DNA from: Massarina eburnea CBS 473.64
Taxonomy: Eukaryota; Ascomycota; Dothideomycetes; Pleosporales; Massarinaceae
Length of the DNA stretch: 64,000 bases
Assembly: GCA_010093635.1 (NCBI GenBank)
Contig: MU006777.1
Coordinates: 1,252,824-1,316,823, forward strand
Direction: 5' to 3'
The notes under the pieces are model-generated. The model was not told where the DNA came from, did not search any database, and saw only the letters and a list, made by a program, of their open reading frames with translations. Numbering within the stretch: the stretch's first letter is position 1; each line of letters begins with the position of its first letter. The translations under genes and the position numbers were made by a program. Positions 22,569-31,925 of this stretch are shown in pieces.

Positions 22569-23147
22569 ATGTCTCTCTTCCCACGCTTCACTCAGGAGTT
22601 CGCTCCTCTCTTCCGTCTCATGGACGACTACGACCGCAAAGTATTCCGCGACCTCCCGAACAGCCAATCACTCCGCAATATCCAGTCATTCACACCAAAG
22701 TTCGACGTCAAGGAAGCCGGGGATGCTTACGAACTTCATGGCGAGTTCCCTGGTGTTGAGCAGAAAGACATCAGCATCGAGTGGACCGACGCCAACACCT
22801 TGACCGTCTCCGGCCGCCACGAACATGTCCGCGAAGAAGGCCAACGCCCCTCTGCCGCTATTGAGGATGCTTCACAGCACTACGAGAAACCCACTGCTGA
22901 AGACGAAGCCTCGGCGAACAAGGAAGTCACCAAGCAACCCGATACTTCGCAACAGGAAGTCACCAAGAACGAAGATGGTCCAAAGTATTGGGTCAGCGAA
23001 CGCTCCGTGGGCGAGTTCCATCGTAGCTTCAGCTTCCCGACGAGAGTTGACCAGGATGCGGTCAAGGCCAGTCTGAAGAACGGTATTCTGAGCGTAATTG
23101 TGCCGAAGGCCAAGGCGCAGCAGCCGAGGAAAGTTACGATTGAGTAA
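22569..23147 (+). CDS. small heat-shock protein, Hsp20/Hsp30 family
   Basis: This is an ATP-independent chaperone with an alpha-crystallin domain. From the ATG at 22569 (MSLFPRFTQEFAPLFRLMDDYD, the classic Hsp30-type start) it is 192 residues long. The domain is split in the way usual for fungal Hsp30: FTPKFDVKEAGDAYELHGEFPG and DANTLTVSGRHEH come first, then a charged insert (residues about 90-145), then YWVSERSVGEFHRSFSFP and LKNGILSVIVPK. The frame stays open far upstream, but HSEs and a TATA box lie in that extension. An in-frame ATG at 22482, downstream of the TATA box, would add an Arg-rich 29-residue leader resembling a mitochondrial presequence. Strong heat induction is expected. Confidence 0.9.
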   Translation: MSLFPRFTQEFAPLFRLMDDYDRKVFRDLPNSQSLRNIQSFTPKFDVKEAGDAYELHGEFPGVEQKDISIEWTDANTLTVSGRHEHVREEGQRPSAAIEDASQHYEKPTAEDEASANKEVTKQPDTSQQEVTKNEDGPKYWVSERSVGEFHRSFSFPTRVDQDAVKASLKNGILSVIVPKAKAQQPRKVTIE

Positions 23148-23741
23148 ACGGTTCAATACATACTGTGAAGGCCACTCAACGGCTTCGATCAACAGTTCGA
23201 CTTTCTTTTCGACACGACAACGATGACAATATGATATAGCATAAGGTTTAGTGTTTTGTGATACATTTATGGTGATGGTATTCTCCTTTGTTTGCTGGAC
23301 TCTCCTACACTTGCTCTGAAGGTTGGTGGTAATAGGTGGAAGTGTGGTCGGAATGTACTGAATCTTTTATTGTGGTATTAGCTTTCATTCCATGCCATAG
23401 TTTTATAAATTGCATCTCCCATTTTGATATTTTGATCTCCCACATGACGTGATACATAAGATACTTACTAGTTCCTGTGCCGCACTAATTTTTACCAGTC
23501 GTGCTGACCAAAAATCTATCGAGATACACTAGGCAACGGGTACACACCCCTCCATTAGCCACCAATTTTCCCCCTCAAAGCTTCGTCAGACTCACATCCG
23601 CGGGATACGATATCAGACTCGCCCATCAAAGACGATACTGTAAGAGTAATGTACTTCTCTTTGACTTTTGCTTGGTATGGTGCTTCGATGTGACCATCAT
23701 CTCATCGTCTTTCATACCCCTTGATCAACAAATGATTCTTC
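23148..23741. other. intergenic, convergent 3' ends
   Basis: This lies between the convergent Hsp20 and Sdh6 genes. It is fairly AT-rich and holds both 3' UTRs. No gene is seen. Confidence 0.4.
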
Positions 23742-24114
23742 CTATCTCGAAACGTTCCTAATACCCGGATCGGAGTACGTCTCTAATTGCCGTTGCCCTC
23801 TCCTTAGTAAAAATTCAATCGTACCAAAATCTTTCCGATCAATTCCGATATACTGGCGAAATTCCGACCTAACACCGATAACAAGGCATTAGTACGATTC
23901 AACACCTCTCGTACATATTCATTACAAAATAACACTCACCTCGCAAGCTCCTTAAAATTAGCCCTCGTTTCCTATACTCCCGTTAGCAAGGGCATACGAC
24001 GCATGGGCATAGGAGCAGCTACGGCAAACTCACAGCAGGTTTGTCCCTCACAGCTCTCAAACACTGCCGGTACAGCGCCAACACATCCCTCTGCAGTCCC
24101 GATAACCTCGCCAT
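23742..24114 (-). CDS. SDH6: succinate dehydrogenase assembly factor 1 (Sdh6/SDHAF1), LYR protein
   Basis: This mitochondrial LYR-motif factor guides Fe-S cluster insertion into the Sdh2 subunit of complex II. Three exons, 24114-24034, 23971-23940 and 23868-23742, give 79 residues, the same size as yeast Sdh6. The protein begins MARLSGLQRDVLALYRQCLR with the LYR tripeptide at residues 14-16, continues VRDKPAETRANFKELAR, and has the downstream block SEFRQYIGIDRKDFGTIEF followed by LLRRGQRQLETYSDPG. Both introns (62 and 71 bp) start GTGAGT and keep frame. No open frame longer than 60 codons covers it, so ORF-only annotation would miss it. Confidence 0.9.
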
Positions 24115-24886
24115 ACTGTCCTTGGCGTTTCAAGACCCACACTCTGATGGAATCGGCGCGGGCATTAACGCCGAGAAGTCGAAGATGGTGATGTCGCAGG
24201 CATGGCCGGCTGGTCGGGATCGTGATCGTGGGACCGTGCGAGCAGCTAGTGGCGTCTGAGAAGTCAATTGCAACCTCCAACGTTCAAGAACATATCTTCA
24301 GGGCTGTTCAAAAGGACATTTATCCTTCCCATGCTGTGCCGTGTACAGATGACAGGAAGGCTAACCTTTGTACCGTTGTCCCACTGGCCCACCGGGATCC
24401 ATATGCACACCCCGCTCCGCGTACATATTGCCAGCGCATCTCCTGCTGGGTCGCTGGCAAAGGTTTCCTCTCTTCTCAACATGCTCTTCGCAGAACTCTG
24501 ATGTCGACGAGGGTCCACTCTAGACAGCCGATACATTCATGTAACTATCATCCTCTGTCAGAAGGTGTACAGCACAGGCTTCGACACAACGAGCGGATAG
24601 TGTCGAAGAGCTCACGATGATCATAGGGAGACTAGTGGTATTGACAGAATAAGTATGTGTACGAAACTGTTGTACGTGGGAAAAGAACATCGAACAAAAA
24701 TTAGATGATAGGAGAATGTGTTGCGATCCTATGCAATACAAGGTTGAGGGGAGGGAATGTAACGAAACAAAGAGCTTGGGGAAAGCAAGATCTTGAGACC
24801 GAGGCACCACATGGAAAAGAGGCGGGAATGACGAGCCTTTCCAAAATCACGAACGCGCTTCTTCCAGCAGGACGAACACATAGCTT
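24115..24886. other. intergenic upstream of SDH6
   Basis: Open frames occur on both strands, but none resembles a family or makes a consistent splice model. It should contain the SDH6 promoter and the 3' UTR of the next gene. Confidence 0.35.
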
Positions 24887-25806
24887 TCATCCTGACCCGC
24901 GGTCATCGTTACCAGGGAATGTCTCCTCAACCTGATTCAGCACGCTTCTTCCACGGGTCGGATTATACAAGTAATATTCCGAGAATGGGTGTGGTGACTC
25001 AGGCTCTACCATCGGGAGCCTGTCTTCGTTTGTTTCTAGGGAGCGATGAGATGGAGTGCGGCTAGGAGAAAAATAGGGTGTAGCATTCGGACTGCGATGG
25101 TCCTCGTTGTGGCCAACAGACTCGCGAGGGTACACAATGGTCGTATCGGAACGACAGTGCTCGTCGGTGGAATCTTCTTCTGAACGTCGGCTTGACGGCG
25201 CTGCAAGATGTCAGAGAACGGAACTGGAAGATGTAAAGGCAAGAGATTAGGAAATGTTGGAAATGCGAGATTGACGTTTTTAAGACTGTTGCCAAAGATC
25301 TGGCACACGGCTGTACCATGGGACCTGTTCCTTGAGATCCCCTTATGAGGGATCAAGATGATAGCCGGAGGAACAAGGTAGAGAGAAAACTACATACCGT
25401 AACTACGCCTACGTCTGCGGCGTGCTCGTCTGGCCGACCTTTGACGTTCACGACGATAATCGTCCGACTGAATGTAAGGGCCGAGGTGGGCCCGGGTCCG
25501 GATGGGTGTCGTGGGTGAGCTGACAAGCGCCCGGTTGCCTGCACGAGGTAATGCAGCTATAGATGACGGTTCGGCCGGAGAACAAGGCTGCGGATCATTA
25601 TTTTCACACTCACTCAACTCCAAATCTGGAGGATAGGATGATCTCCTATCTGCTAACTGGCCCCCAAAAATAGACCCAACGGCAGCGAAGTCGCACTCGG
25701 CCCGTTCATTTGGCTGAGTATCGGGCGATGAATCCCGATGGGCATGCTGAATGCGTGCGTTGATTTTGTCGTAATCGGGTTGTGAATCCTCTGATGGAAG
25801 AGCCAT
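24887..25806 (-). CDS. hypothetical Arg/Ser-rich protein
   Basis: I do not recognise a family. Two exons, 25806-25398 and 25200-24887, join in phase across a 197-bp intron (GTATGT donor, TTGCAG acceptor) to give 240 residues. The N-terminal half is acidic and Pro/Ser-rich. A strongly basic patch of consecutive Arg residues (around 122-134, RRERQRSARRARRRRRRSY) could be a nuclear-localisation or RNA-binding tail. The second half is acidic/Ser-rich with SPSRTPSHRS. It has no membrane segment or signal peptide. The second exon's long uninterrupted frame and its clean phase with exon 1 argue that it is real. Confidence 0.55.
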
Positions 25807-26366
25807 GCTGTACTGGTCCGAGACAGGTGTGGAGGTGAGTCAGTATACGGCTCAAGAGTTATAAACGACAAATACGTCCGCGACACAAGATTCTAACAGC
25901 ATGCGCTCGAAGAATGCTCGCCTGTCGAAGAAAGTGGTTGCCGAGCAGGAGAAGATGGTAGGGTATGGAATAACTAGCAATTGGAAGGGGAAAAGCACAC
26001 AAGTTGTAGTGGCAGTCAAAAAATAACCCCCAACGTCTGTGTCTGGATGGACCAATCAGGGATCTTTCGTATCAGGATGCTCTTTACCCAATACCACTGT
26101 ACGTACTACGCGAATGGAGAATCAAGGCAGGAAGGCATCAAGGAGAAGCGAGGTTGAGATCGAATGCGACTTGCGGGGTATTTCTCCATCGCGCTTCCGT
26201 AGGTTGCTACATCACACACAGCACGCGAAGAGAAGGCGTGGGAGAGGCAATGCACGTGGGTGTTAACACGGATCAAAGCCGATGTCATGTATTCTAGAGC
26301 CCCGAAAACGCCAAAAGTTCCCATCCCCATGCCGCGCTCATGGATATTAAAGATGACAAGAAATGA
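25807..26366. other. intergenic, no gene seen
   Basis: These 560 bp contain the upstream region of the Arg-rich protein gene and the 3' UTR of the DAHP synthase gene. Nothing else is supported. Confidence 0.35.
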
Positions 26367-27605
26367 TCAATGGGCGCCGTTGACGGCCAAGACAGACCTC
26401 CTCTTTTGTACCGCGGTTGCGAGCTCCTCGAGAACAGCCTCCGTATCTTCCCAACTGATACAGGCATCGGTTATGCTCACACCATACTTGAGGCCTGCCT
26501 TGCCCTCGGCGGGGACTTTCTGGTTGCCTGGATTCTACGTCAGAATGTGCCGACATGCATATGCAGGAATTACGCACCCTCGTTGATGTTACTCTCGATC
26601 ATGACTCCCATGACGGCCGTCTCCCCGGCAGCGATCTGCTCTGCAAGAGCGTGAGCCACCTTGCACTGGTTTTTGTGCTGCTTCTCGGAGTTGCCGTGGC
26701 TGCAGTCCACCATCAAGCGCGCATTGAGGCCTTTGGCCTCTATATTCTCGCGCGCTTCCTTGATGCTCTTTGCGTCGTAGTTTGTGCCTTTGTTGCCGCC
26801 GCGCAGAATGACAAAGCAGTCGTCGTTTCCTGTGGTGCCTACAATGGCAACGACGCCAGGCTTCGTCACCGAGAGGAAGTGGTGGGGGTGCTTGACGGAG
26901 CCGATCGCATCGATGGCAACGCCCAGGGTGCCGTCGGTGCCGTTCTTGAAGCCCACGGGGAAGGACAAGCCCGAAGCAAGCTCGCGGTGGAGCTGCGACT
27001 CGGTCGTCCTGGCGCCAATTGCTCCCACGCTCAGCAGGTCAGCCAAGAACTGGGGCGAAATGGTGTCGAGCATCTCGCTCGCCAGAGGCATGCCCTTCTC
27101 GGTCAAGTCCACAAACAGCTTCCGCGACACGCGCAGGCCCTTGTTGATCTTGAAGGAGTTGTCGATATCGGGGTCGTTGATCAAGCCCTTCCACCCCACG
27201 GTTGTGCGCGGCTTCTCCAGGTACGAGCGCATGACGACGAGGAGGTCATCCTTGTACTTGTCCTTCAGCTTCAGCAGCCGGTCGCAGTATTCAAGGGCCG
27301 CGTCCGGGTCGTGGATGGAGCATGGGCCGATGACGACGAGCAGCCGCTGGCGGGCGTCCTTGCCCTGCACCACCTGGACGGCCTCATTGCGGCCGACGAG
27401 GACCGTCTCCTTGGACTTGGCCGACTGCGGAATCTCGTGCTGGAGCAGATCCGGGGGCGTGAGGGGATTGTAGCCCCGGATGCGCCAGTCTTCCGAGTTC
27501 TGCGAGTCGCCCACCGACTTGTTCTCGATGTAGAACTGAGGGGTCGGGTCAGCATGGCACTTTATGGCGCTTTCATGGCGAGAAGCGTGCGCTTACAGAA
27601 GACAT
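26367..27605 (-). CDS. ARO3/ARO4-like: 3-deoxy-D-arabino-heptulosonate 7-phosphate (DAHP) synthase, type I
   Basis: This enzyme condenses phosphoenolpyruvate and erythrose-4-phosphate, the first step of the shikimate pathway, and is normally feedback-inhibited by Phe or Tyr. Three exons, 27605-27597, 27535-26578 and 26527-26367, give 375 residues. Exon 1 encodes just MSS before a 61-bp intron; exon 2 begins FYIENKSVGDSQNSEDWR. Family blocks include VVIGPCSIHDPDAALEY, VVMRSYLEKPRTTVGWKG, GARTTESQLHRELASGLSF, FKNGTDG and LMVDCSHGNSEK. The C-terminus is SITDACISWEDTEAVLEELA. I cannot say which amino acid inhibits it. It is divergent to a dehydroshikimate-dehydratase-like gene about 1 kb away. 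Confidence 0.94.
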
Positions 27606-27863
27606 GCTAGATATGGACGGCGGTGTGCGCACAAGACACCAATTGAGAGTCTTCTATTTCCAGATGGCAATGGGGAATGATTTGTTTCCAGATGCCAATA
27701 ATGGAGAATGTTTTATTTTCTAGAGTCTGACGCAACGGGCGTGGGGCTACTTATGAGTCGAGGCATAGTAGATATTACGAGAGCACACCACGGGAGCTGG
27801 GCGGCCTCTGATTGGCCAATCCCCTACGGGGGGGACTGCTATTGAAGCCCGCATGCATGCTGG

Positions 27864-27964
27864 GACGAGCCGAGGCATTACTAAGCAGGAGCCATGTCTC
27901 GGAGTGTCTGATAGGGTCGCTTGTCAAGACGCGACTGTTCTGCTGAGTAATGCCGCGGCTCGTC
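27864..27964. repeat. imperfect inverted repeat, 25-nt arms
   Basis: The left arm (27864-27888) begins GACGAGCCGAGGCATTACTA. The right arm (27940-27964) is its reverse complement with two mismatches. The spacer is 51 bp. It could form a hairpin and may be a remnant of a small inverted-repeat element. No coding content is seen. Confidence 0.75.
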
Positions 27965-28028
27965 AGCTCACTCGCATCCTGCCTGACATGCATTCCATCC
28001 TGACATGCATTATTCCAACACCGGAGCG

Positions 28029-28468
28029 TTTTGGCAGTTGCATGCGTCACATGACTTGGCGTCCGGGGCTCTGTCTCGTGACCGTCATGGCGGGGTGATT
28101 GGCCTGTGATGTCAATCTAAAGGATGACACATTACATAGACAGGTCTTTATCTATTTTAGGCCTAGCCGTGGACAGTTGCAAGAGATTATGTGCTTTTGG
28201 CAGCTGCATGCGTCACGGGACTTGGCGTTCAGGACTCTGTCACGTGACCGTCATGGCGGGGTGATTGGCCTATGATGTCAATCTAAAGGATGACACATTA
28301 CATAGACAGGTCTTTATCTATTTTAGGCCTAGCCGTGGACAGTTGCAAGAGATTATGTGCTTTTGGCAGCTGCATGCGTCACGGGACTTGGCGTTCAGGA
28401 CTCTGTCACGTGACCGTCATGGCGGGGTGATTGGCCTATGATGTCAATCCAAATGACACATTACATAC
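28029..28468 (+). repeat. 166-bp tandem repeat, about 2.7 copies
   Basis: Copies start at 28029, 28195 and 28361, each beginning TTTTGGCAGYTGCATGCGTC, with an exact 166-bp period. Copies 2 and 3 are nearly identical over their shared length; copy 1 carries scattered substitutions and the third is cut after about 108 bp. Each copy contains a CRTGACCGTCATGGCGGGG block; in copies 2 and 3 this is preceded by CACGTG (28241-28246 and 28407-28412). A third CACGTG lies at 28498-28503. The repeat sits immediately upstream of the dehydratase-like gene. Confidence 0.92.
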
Positions 28469-28589
28469 ATGACATCAATTGATATCAGACAGCTAGTCAC
28501 GTGTGAAAGCACTGCCATCATGACTAGATATGGACATCCATCTACAACTACATAGGTAACTAATAATATCTACTTGCACAACTGCCGCC

Positions 28590-29678
28590 ATGTCCCTCGA
28601 CTACCCCTCCCTCCAGGCCATCCCCACCAGTTACGCCAGCTGCTCCTTGGGCAGTCCCTCCTCGCCGCCGCCTCTCCTCGACCGCCTCGACGCCATCCAG
28701 GCCGCCGGCTTCTCTGCAATCGAGCTCTCGTTCCCAGACATCCTGTCCTATGGCGCCACTCTCCTCGGCCACTCCCCGGCGCCCAACGACTACGACGAGC
28801 TCTGCAGCGTCGCCGCCGCAATCAGGGCCGAGTGCGACAAACGCAAACTGGCCGTCATGATGCTGCAGCCCTTTTCCAACTTCGAGGGCTGGGCGGACGG
28901 CGAGGACGGCAGGAAAGACGCGTTCGAGCGCGCGCGCGGCTGGCTCAGGATCATGCAGGCTGCGGGCACCGACATGCTGCAGGTGGGGAGCTCCGACACT
29001 CCGCTGGAGAAGCTCGATCTGAGCAAAGTGGTGCCAGATCTCAGGGAGCTGTGCGACCTGCTCAAGCCCCACGGCGCCAGGGTCGCCTACGAGAACTGGT
29101 GCTGGAGCACACATGCGCCGGCCTGGAAAGACGTGTGGAGGATTGTGAACGAGGTCGACAGGGACAACATCGGCCTCTGCCTCGACACCTTCCAGACGGC
29201 CGGCGGCGAATGGGCAGACCCCACCACCGAGACCGGCCTCCTCGACGACGTCTCGAAGATCGAGCTGATTGAGCGATTCCAGCAGAGCCTGGACGATTTG
29301 AAGTTCACGATACCCAAGGAAAAGATATACCTGCTGCAGATCAGCGACGCATACATGGTCCCAGAGCCATTGAGCAAAGAGCCGGACGAGGCTGGCCTGA
29401 GCCCGAGAGGCCGATGGAGTCACGATTTCCGCCCGCTGCCTTACAACGGAGGATATCTGCCAGTCGTCGACGTCACCACAGCTGTACTGCGCACGGGCTT
29501 CCGGGGATGGTTCAGCTACGAGGTGTTTGATGGCGGTGCCGAGGGAACCGGAAGGGATGTCGATATAGTAGCTTATTCTCAGGCCGCCAGTAATGTCCAT
29601 CAACGACTACTTGCCGAGTGTGCGGGCAACGTCTTCCCTATTGGGCATGACCATAAAACGAGGGTTGCGGACCGATAG
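28590..29678 (+). CDS. 3-dehydroshikimate dehydratase-like TIM-barrel enzyme (xylose isomerase-like fold)
   Basis: This single-exon gene encodes 362 residues of the AP-endonuclease-2/sugar-phosphate-isomerase superfamily. The N-terminal ITS/SLG-type strand (SYASCSLGSP) and GFSAIELSFPDILSYG match fungal QutC/qa-4/AsbF-type 3-dehydroshikimate dehydratases. Candidate metal ligands are Glu168 (AYENWCW), Asp199 (GLCLDTFQ), Asp253 or a nearby residue (QISDAY) and Glu311 (SYEVFDGG). Such enzymes turn 3-dehydroshikimate into protocatechuate. Other superfamily activities (sugar isomerase or epimerase) cannot be excluded. The genomic pairing with DAHP synthase supports an aromatic role. GC content is higher than in the repeat region just upstream. 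Confidence 0.75.
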   Translation: MSLDYPSLQAIPTSYASCSLGSPSSPPPLLDRLDAIQAAGFSAIELSFPDILSYGATLLGHSPAPNDYDELCSVAAAIRAECDKRKLAVMMLQPFSNFEGWADGEDGRKDAFERARGWLRIMQAAGTDMLQVGSSDTPLEKLDLSKVVPDLRELCDLLKPHGARVAYENWCWSTHAPAWKDVWRIVNEVDRDNIGLCLDTFQTAGGEWADPTTETGLLDDVSKIELIERFQQSLDDLKFTIPKEKIYLLQISDAYMVPEPLSKEPDEAGLSPRGRWSHDFRPLPYNGGYLPVVDVTTAVLRTGFRGWFSYEVFDGGAEGTGRDVDIVAYSQAASNVHQRLLAECAGNVFPIGHDHKTRVADR

Positions 29679-30103
29679 TGTATGTGTATGCACCATGCTA
29701 CGGAAAAACAGAGTTACGGATAGTAGAACTACAAAAAAACTGCTAATAACGAAATCTACCCAAGCCCCAAACTTCCTCCCATGCATTGCGCGATACCTCC
29801 CTTGCCCATACGCTCTTCCGTCAGCGTCGTCTAACCCCCACAAGTCGTCTCGGCCGAGACTGTTCCTGCCGGTTCCGTCTCCACAATCGCCAATGAGGTG
29901 ACACTAGGCTCGTGCCGCGTCGAAGCCATCTTCAGGATAGCCTCGCCACTCAGTACCAACACGACTGTCTGTTTCCAAGACAGCTTCTTGTCTTTCACTC
30001 GCCCCTTCTTCTCTGTTCCACCCCTTCTCTCCTGCCTTCACTCGAAAGAAAAGTCAGCAAAACAAGTTAAGAACAATGGCACCTTCCTCGGACGGAAGTG
30101 GCC
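29679..30103. other. intergenic, convergent 3' ends
   Basis: No gene is seen in these 425 bp between convergent genes. Confidence 0.4.
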
Positions 30104-31546
30104 TCAACACTTCCCACCCCTCCCACCAGGATAGGGATAAGGGCAATTCGCTGACCCAGTCTTCTCCGCTTTATCACTACTCTTCGTCTTCGTCTTCACC
30201 TCCGTCACGACCGTTGTCTTTGGTGCGCCGCAGTGTCTACCGGGATATGGATATGGGCAGCGTGCATTTTGCGATATCACTGCGGTCTTGACGTTCTTGT
30301 CTTCATCCCTATCAGCGACGGATGGAGTCGGCGTAGCTTTCGCAGTCGTCTTGGCCTGCGAGGAAGAAGAGGTCGGTTCGTCAGCCTCCCACTCGAATTC
30401 AGGAATAGGTGCAGGGTCCTCGGTCTCGGGAGTAGCCTCCGGACTGGCCTCTGAAGATGATGTACTCACCACGCGACCCGGCCTAGACACAGTGTTGATA
30501 GGGGCAACCGCAGGTAGTTCTTTTTCTTCAATCTCCTCCCTCAGAGCGAAGTTGATTGTCGTCGCGCTGTTGTCATCGCGCTTACCAAGACTCGCGGTCA
30601 CAGTGGGTTGGAGGTGGATTGGAGTGACTACCACGGCTGTGGAGCTTTGTTGGATGGGTGTAATGACGACGGCTGGGGTCGATGAGGATGGGGGACTTGG
30701 TTGGGATGTCGAGGTCGGAGTCGCGGATGACATACTGGACGAACTAGAGATGGGCAGTGTCGGTTTGGGCGTGCGAGAAGGAGATGTCTGTGGCACGTAT
30801 GTGGTGGTGTCGGACATAACGGTTGTGGTTGCAGTCAGTGTGAGCACATGCCTAGAAGAGCTTGTAATCATGCTGGTCGTTTTTGAAAATGCAGGAGCAG
30901 TGCTGTTGGCGTGGGGGTTGAGTGTAATAGGATTGCTTGAAGCAACACCAGTACTACATGTCGCAGCAATGGTCGAGCTCTTTTGGGCGCTCAATGTTGT
31001 TGTTGTTGCTGAGACGGGGGACGAACCAATAGCCCTCCCATCAGACATACTGTACGTCGGCAGGTCAATGTTTGGCCCAGAGTACCATCTGGGCGAAGAT
31101 AGAAAGGGGGTACTCAATGAAGGTCGAACAGAAAGCGTGGAATTTCTCCAGAATACTTCATTTGAAGAGGAAGAAGGCTGTATAGTAGCCGTAGCCGTCA
31201 CGGTGATATGTACCGTCGACGTCGTTCTAATCTCCTTACTCGGCGTGGGTGTCACTACCGTATAGTCAGTGATTGTCACGTAGACGACCGGCTTAGAACC
31301 ACTTGAACCGCTGATGGTTTGAGATTTCAAAGACGACGAATTTGCAAGTGGCTGTTCCATAGGAGCAGTCCGCACGGATTGCGTATAGGCAGGCTTGCTT
31401 GGGCTGGGCTGAATGCTTACACTGGCTTCGAGGCCTAAAAGGGTGGCAGATCCAGGGATAAGAACGGCTCCCGATATGGCGTGAGCGGCACAGAGCGTCG
31501 TTGGAATGATTGGACGCATCTCTCCGTTTGGTGATGTGTGGTGCAA
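30104..31546 (-). CDS. secreted Ser/Thr-rich protein with two C-terminal CPYPYPG repeats
   Basis: I do not recognise a named family. This is a single exon of 480 residues, or 471 if translation starts at Met10, which gives a better signal peptide (MRPIIPTTLCAAHAISGAVL). Residues about 45-320 are Ser/Thr/Pro-rich, as in heavily O-glycosylated cell-wall or mucin-like proteins. A dibasic Kex2-type site (LGKR-DDNS) lies at 322-323. An acidic stretch follows. The C-terminus carries CPYPYPG at 430-436 and 468-474, each followed by a Gly/Arg/His-rich turn and another Cys (C430/C439, C468/C480). There is no hydrophobic tail for a GPI anchor. A long antisense open frame here is a composition shadow. 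Confidence 0.7.
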   Translation of the reverse strand: MHHTSPNGEMRPIIPTTLCAAHAISGAVLIPGSATLLGLEASVSIQPSPSKPAYTQSVRTAPMEQPLANSSSLKSQTISGSSGSKPVVYVTITDYTVVTPTPSKEIRTTSTVHITVTATATIQPSSSSNEVFWRNSTLSVRPSLSTPFLSSPRWYSGPNIDLPTYSMSDGRAIGSSPVSATTTTLSAQKSSTIAATCSTGVASSNPITLNPHANSTAPAFSKTTSMITSSSRHVLTLTATTTVMSDTTTYVPQTSPSRTPKPTLPISSSSSMSSATPTSTSQPSPPSSSTPAVVITPIQQSSTAVVVTPIHLQPTVTASLGKRDDNSATTINFALREEIEEKELPAVAPINTVSRPGRVVSTSSSEASPEATPETEDPAPIPEFEWEADEPTSSSSQAKTTAKATPTPSVADRDEDKNVKTAVISQNARCPYPYPGRHCGAPKTTVVTEVKTKTKSSDKAEKTGSANCPYPYPGGRGGKC

Positions 31547-31925
31547 CTCTTAGTTTGGTGTTTTGGTATATATATTATATTTGTCCACAAATTAAAGAGA
31601 CCTGTAAGTCATATGTAGGGGCTGATAGAGGAAGAAAAGAGGGGGAGGGGGGATTATAGAGAATCATATATGGTGAAGGGGATGGGTAGTGTACAATGCA
31701 TATACTAGAGCAGCATGTTGAAATTTCTTATATGGCTATATTAGGACAAAGGAGTTGAGACATACATTCAAAGCTTACGCATAAAGAAATGTACCAAGCA
31801 AAATTTTCTTTGTCCTTCCTCAAATACGGATTGCAACCTTCAAATCCCATACGTCGTCCAATTCCAAAAAGATAATTTATCCACGTTTGCCAGATGCATC
31901 CGAATGGATTCAGGTCTTACATCGG
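31547..31925. other. intergenic, AT-rich
   Basis: No gene is recognised. The stretch contains TATATATTATAT at about 31568-31579 upstream of the Ser/Thr-rich protein gene; its location relative to that start is compatible with a promoter. Confidence 0.4.

Noticed and set aside
26555..27610. 351-codon plus-strand open frame
   Set aside because: It is antisense to DAHP synthase, whose minus-strand translation is unmistakable.
30288..31265. 325-codon plus-strand open frame
   Set aside because: It is antisense to the Ser/Thr-rich protein; low-complexity Ser/Thr codons commonly leave the opposite strand open.
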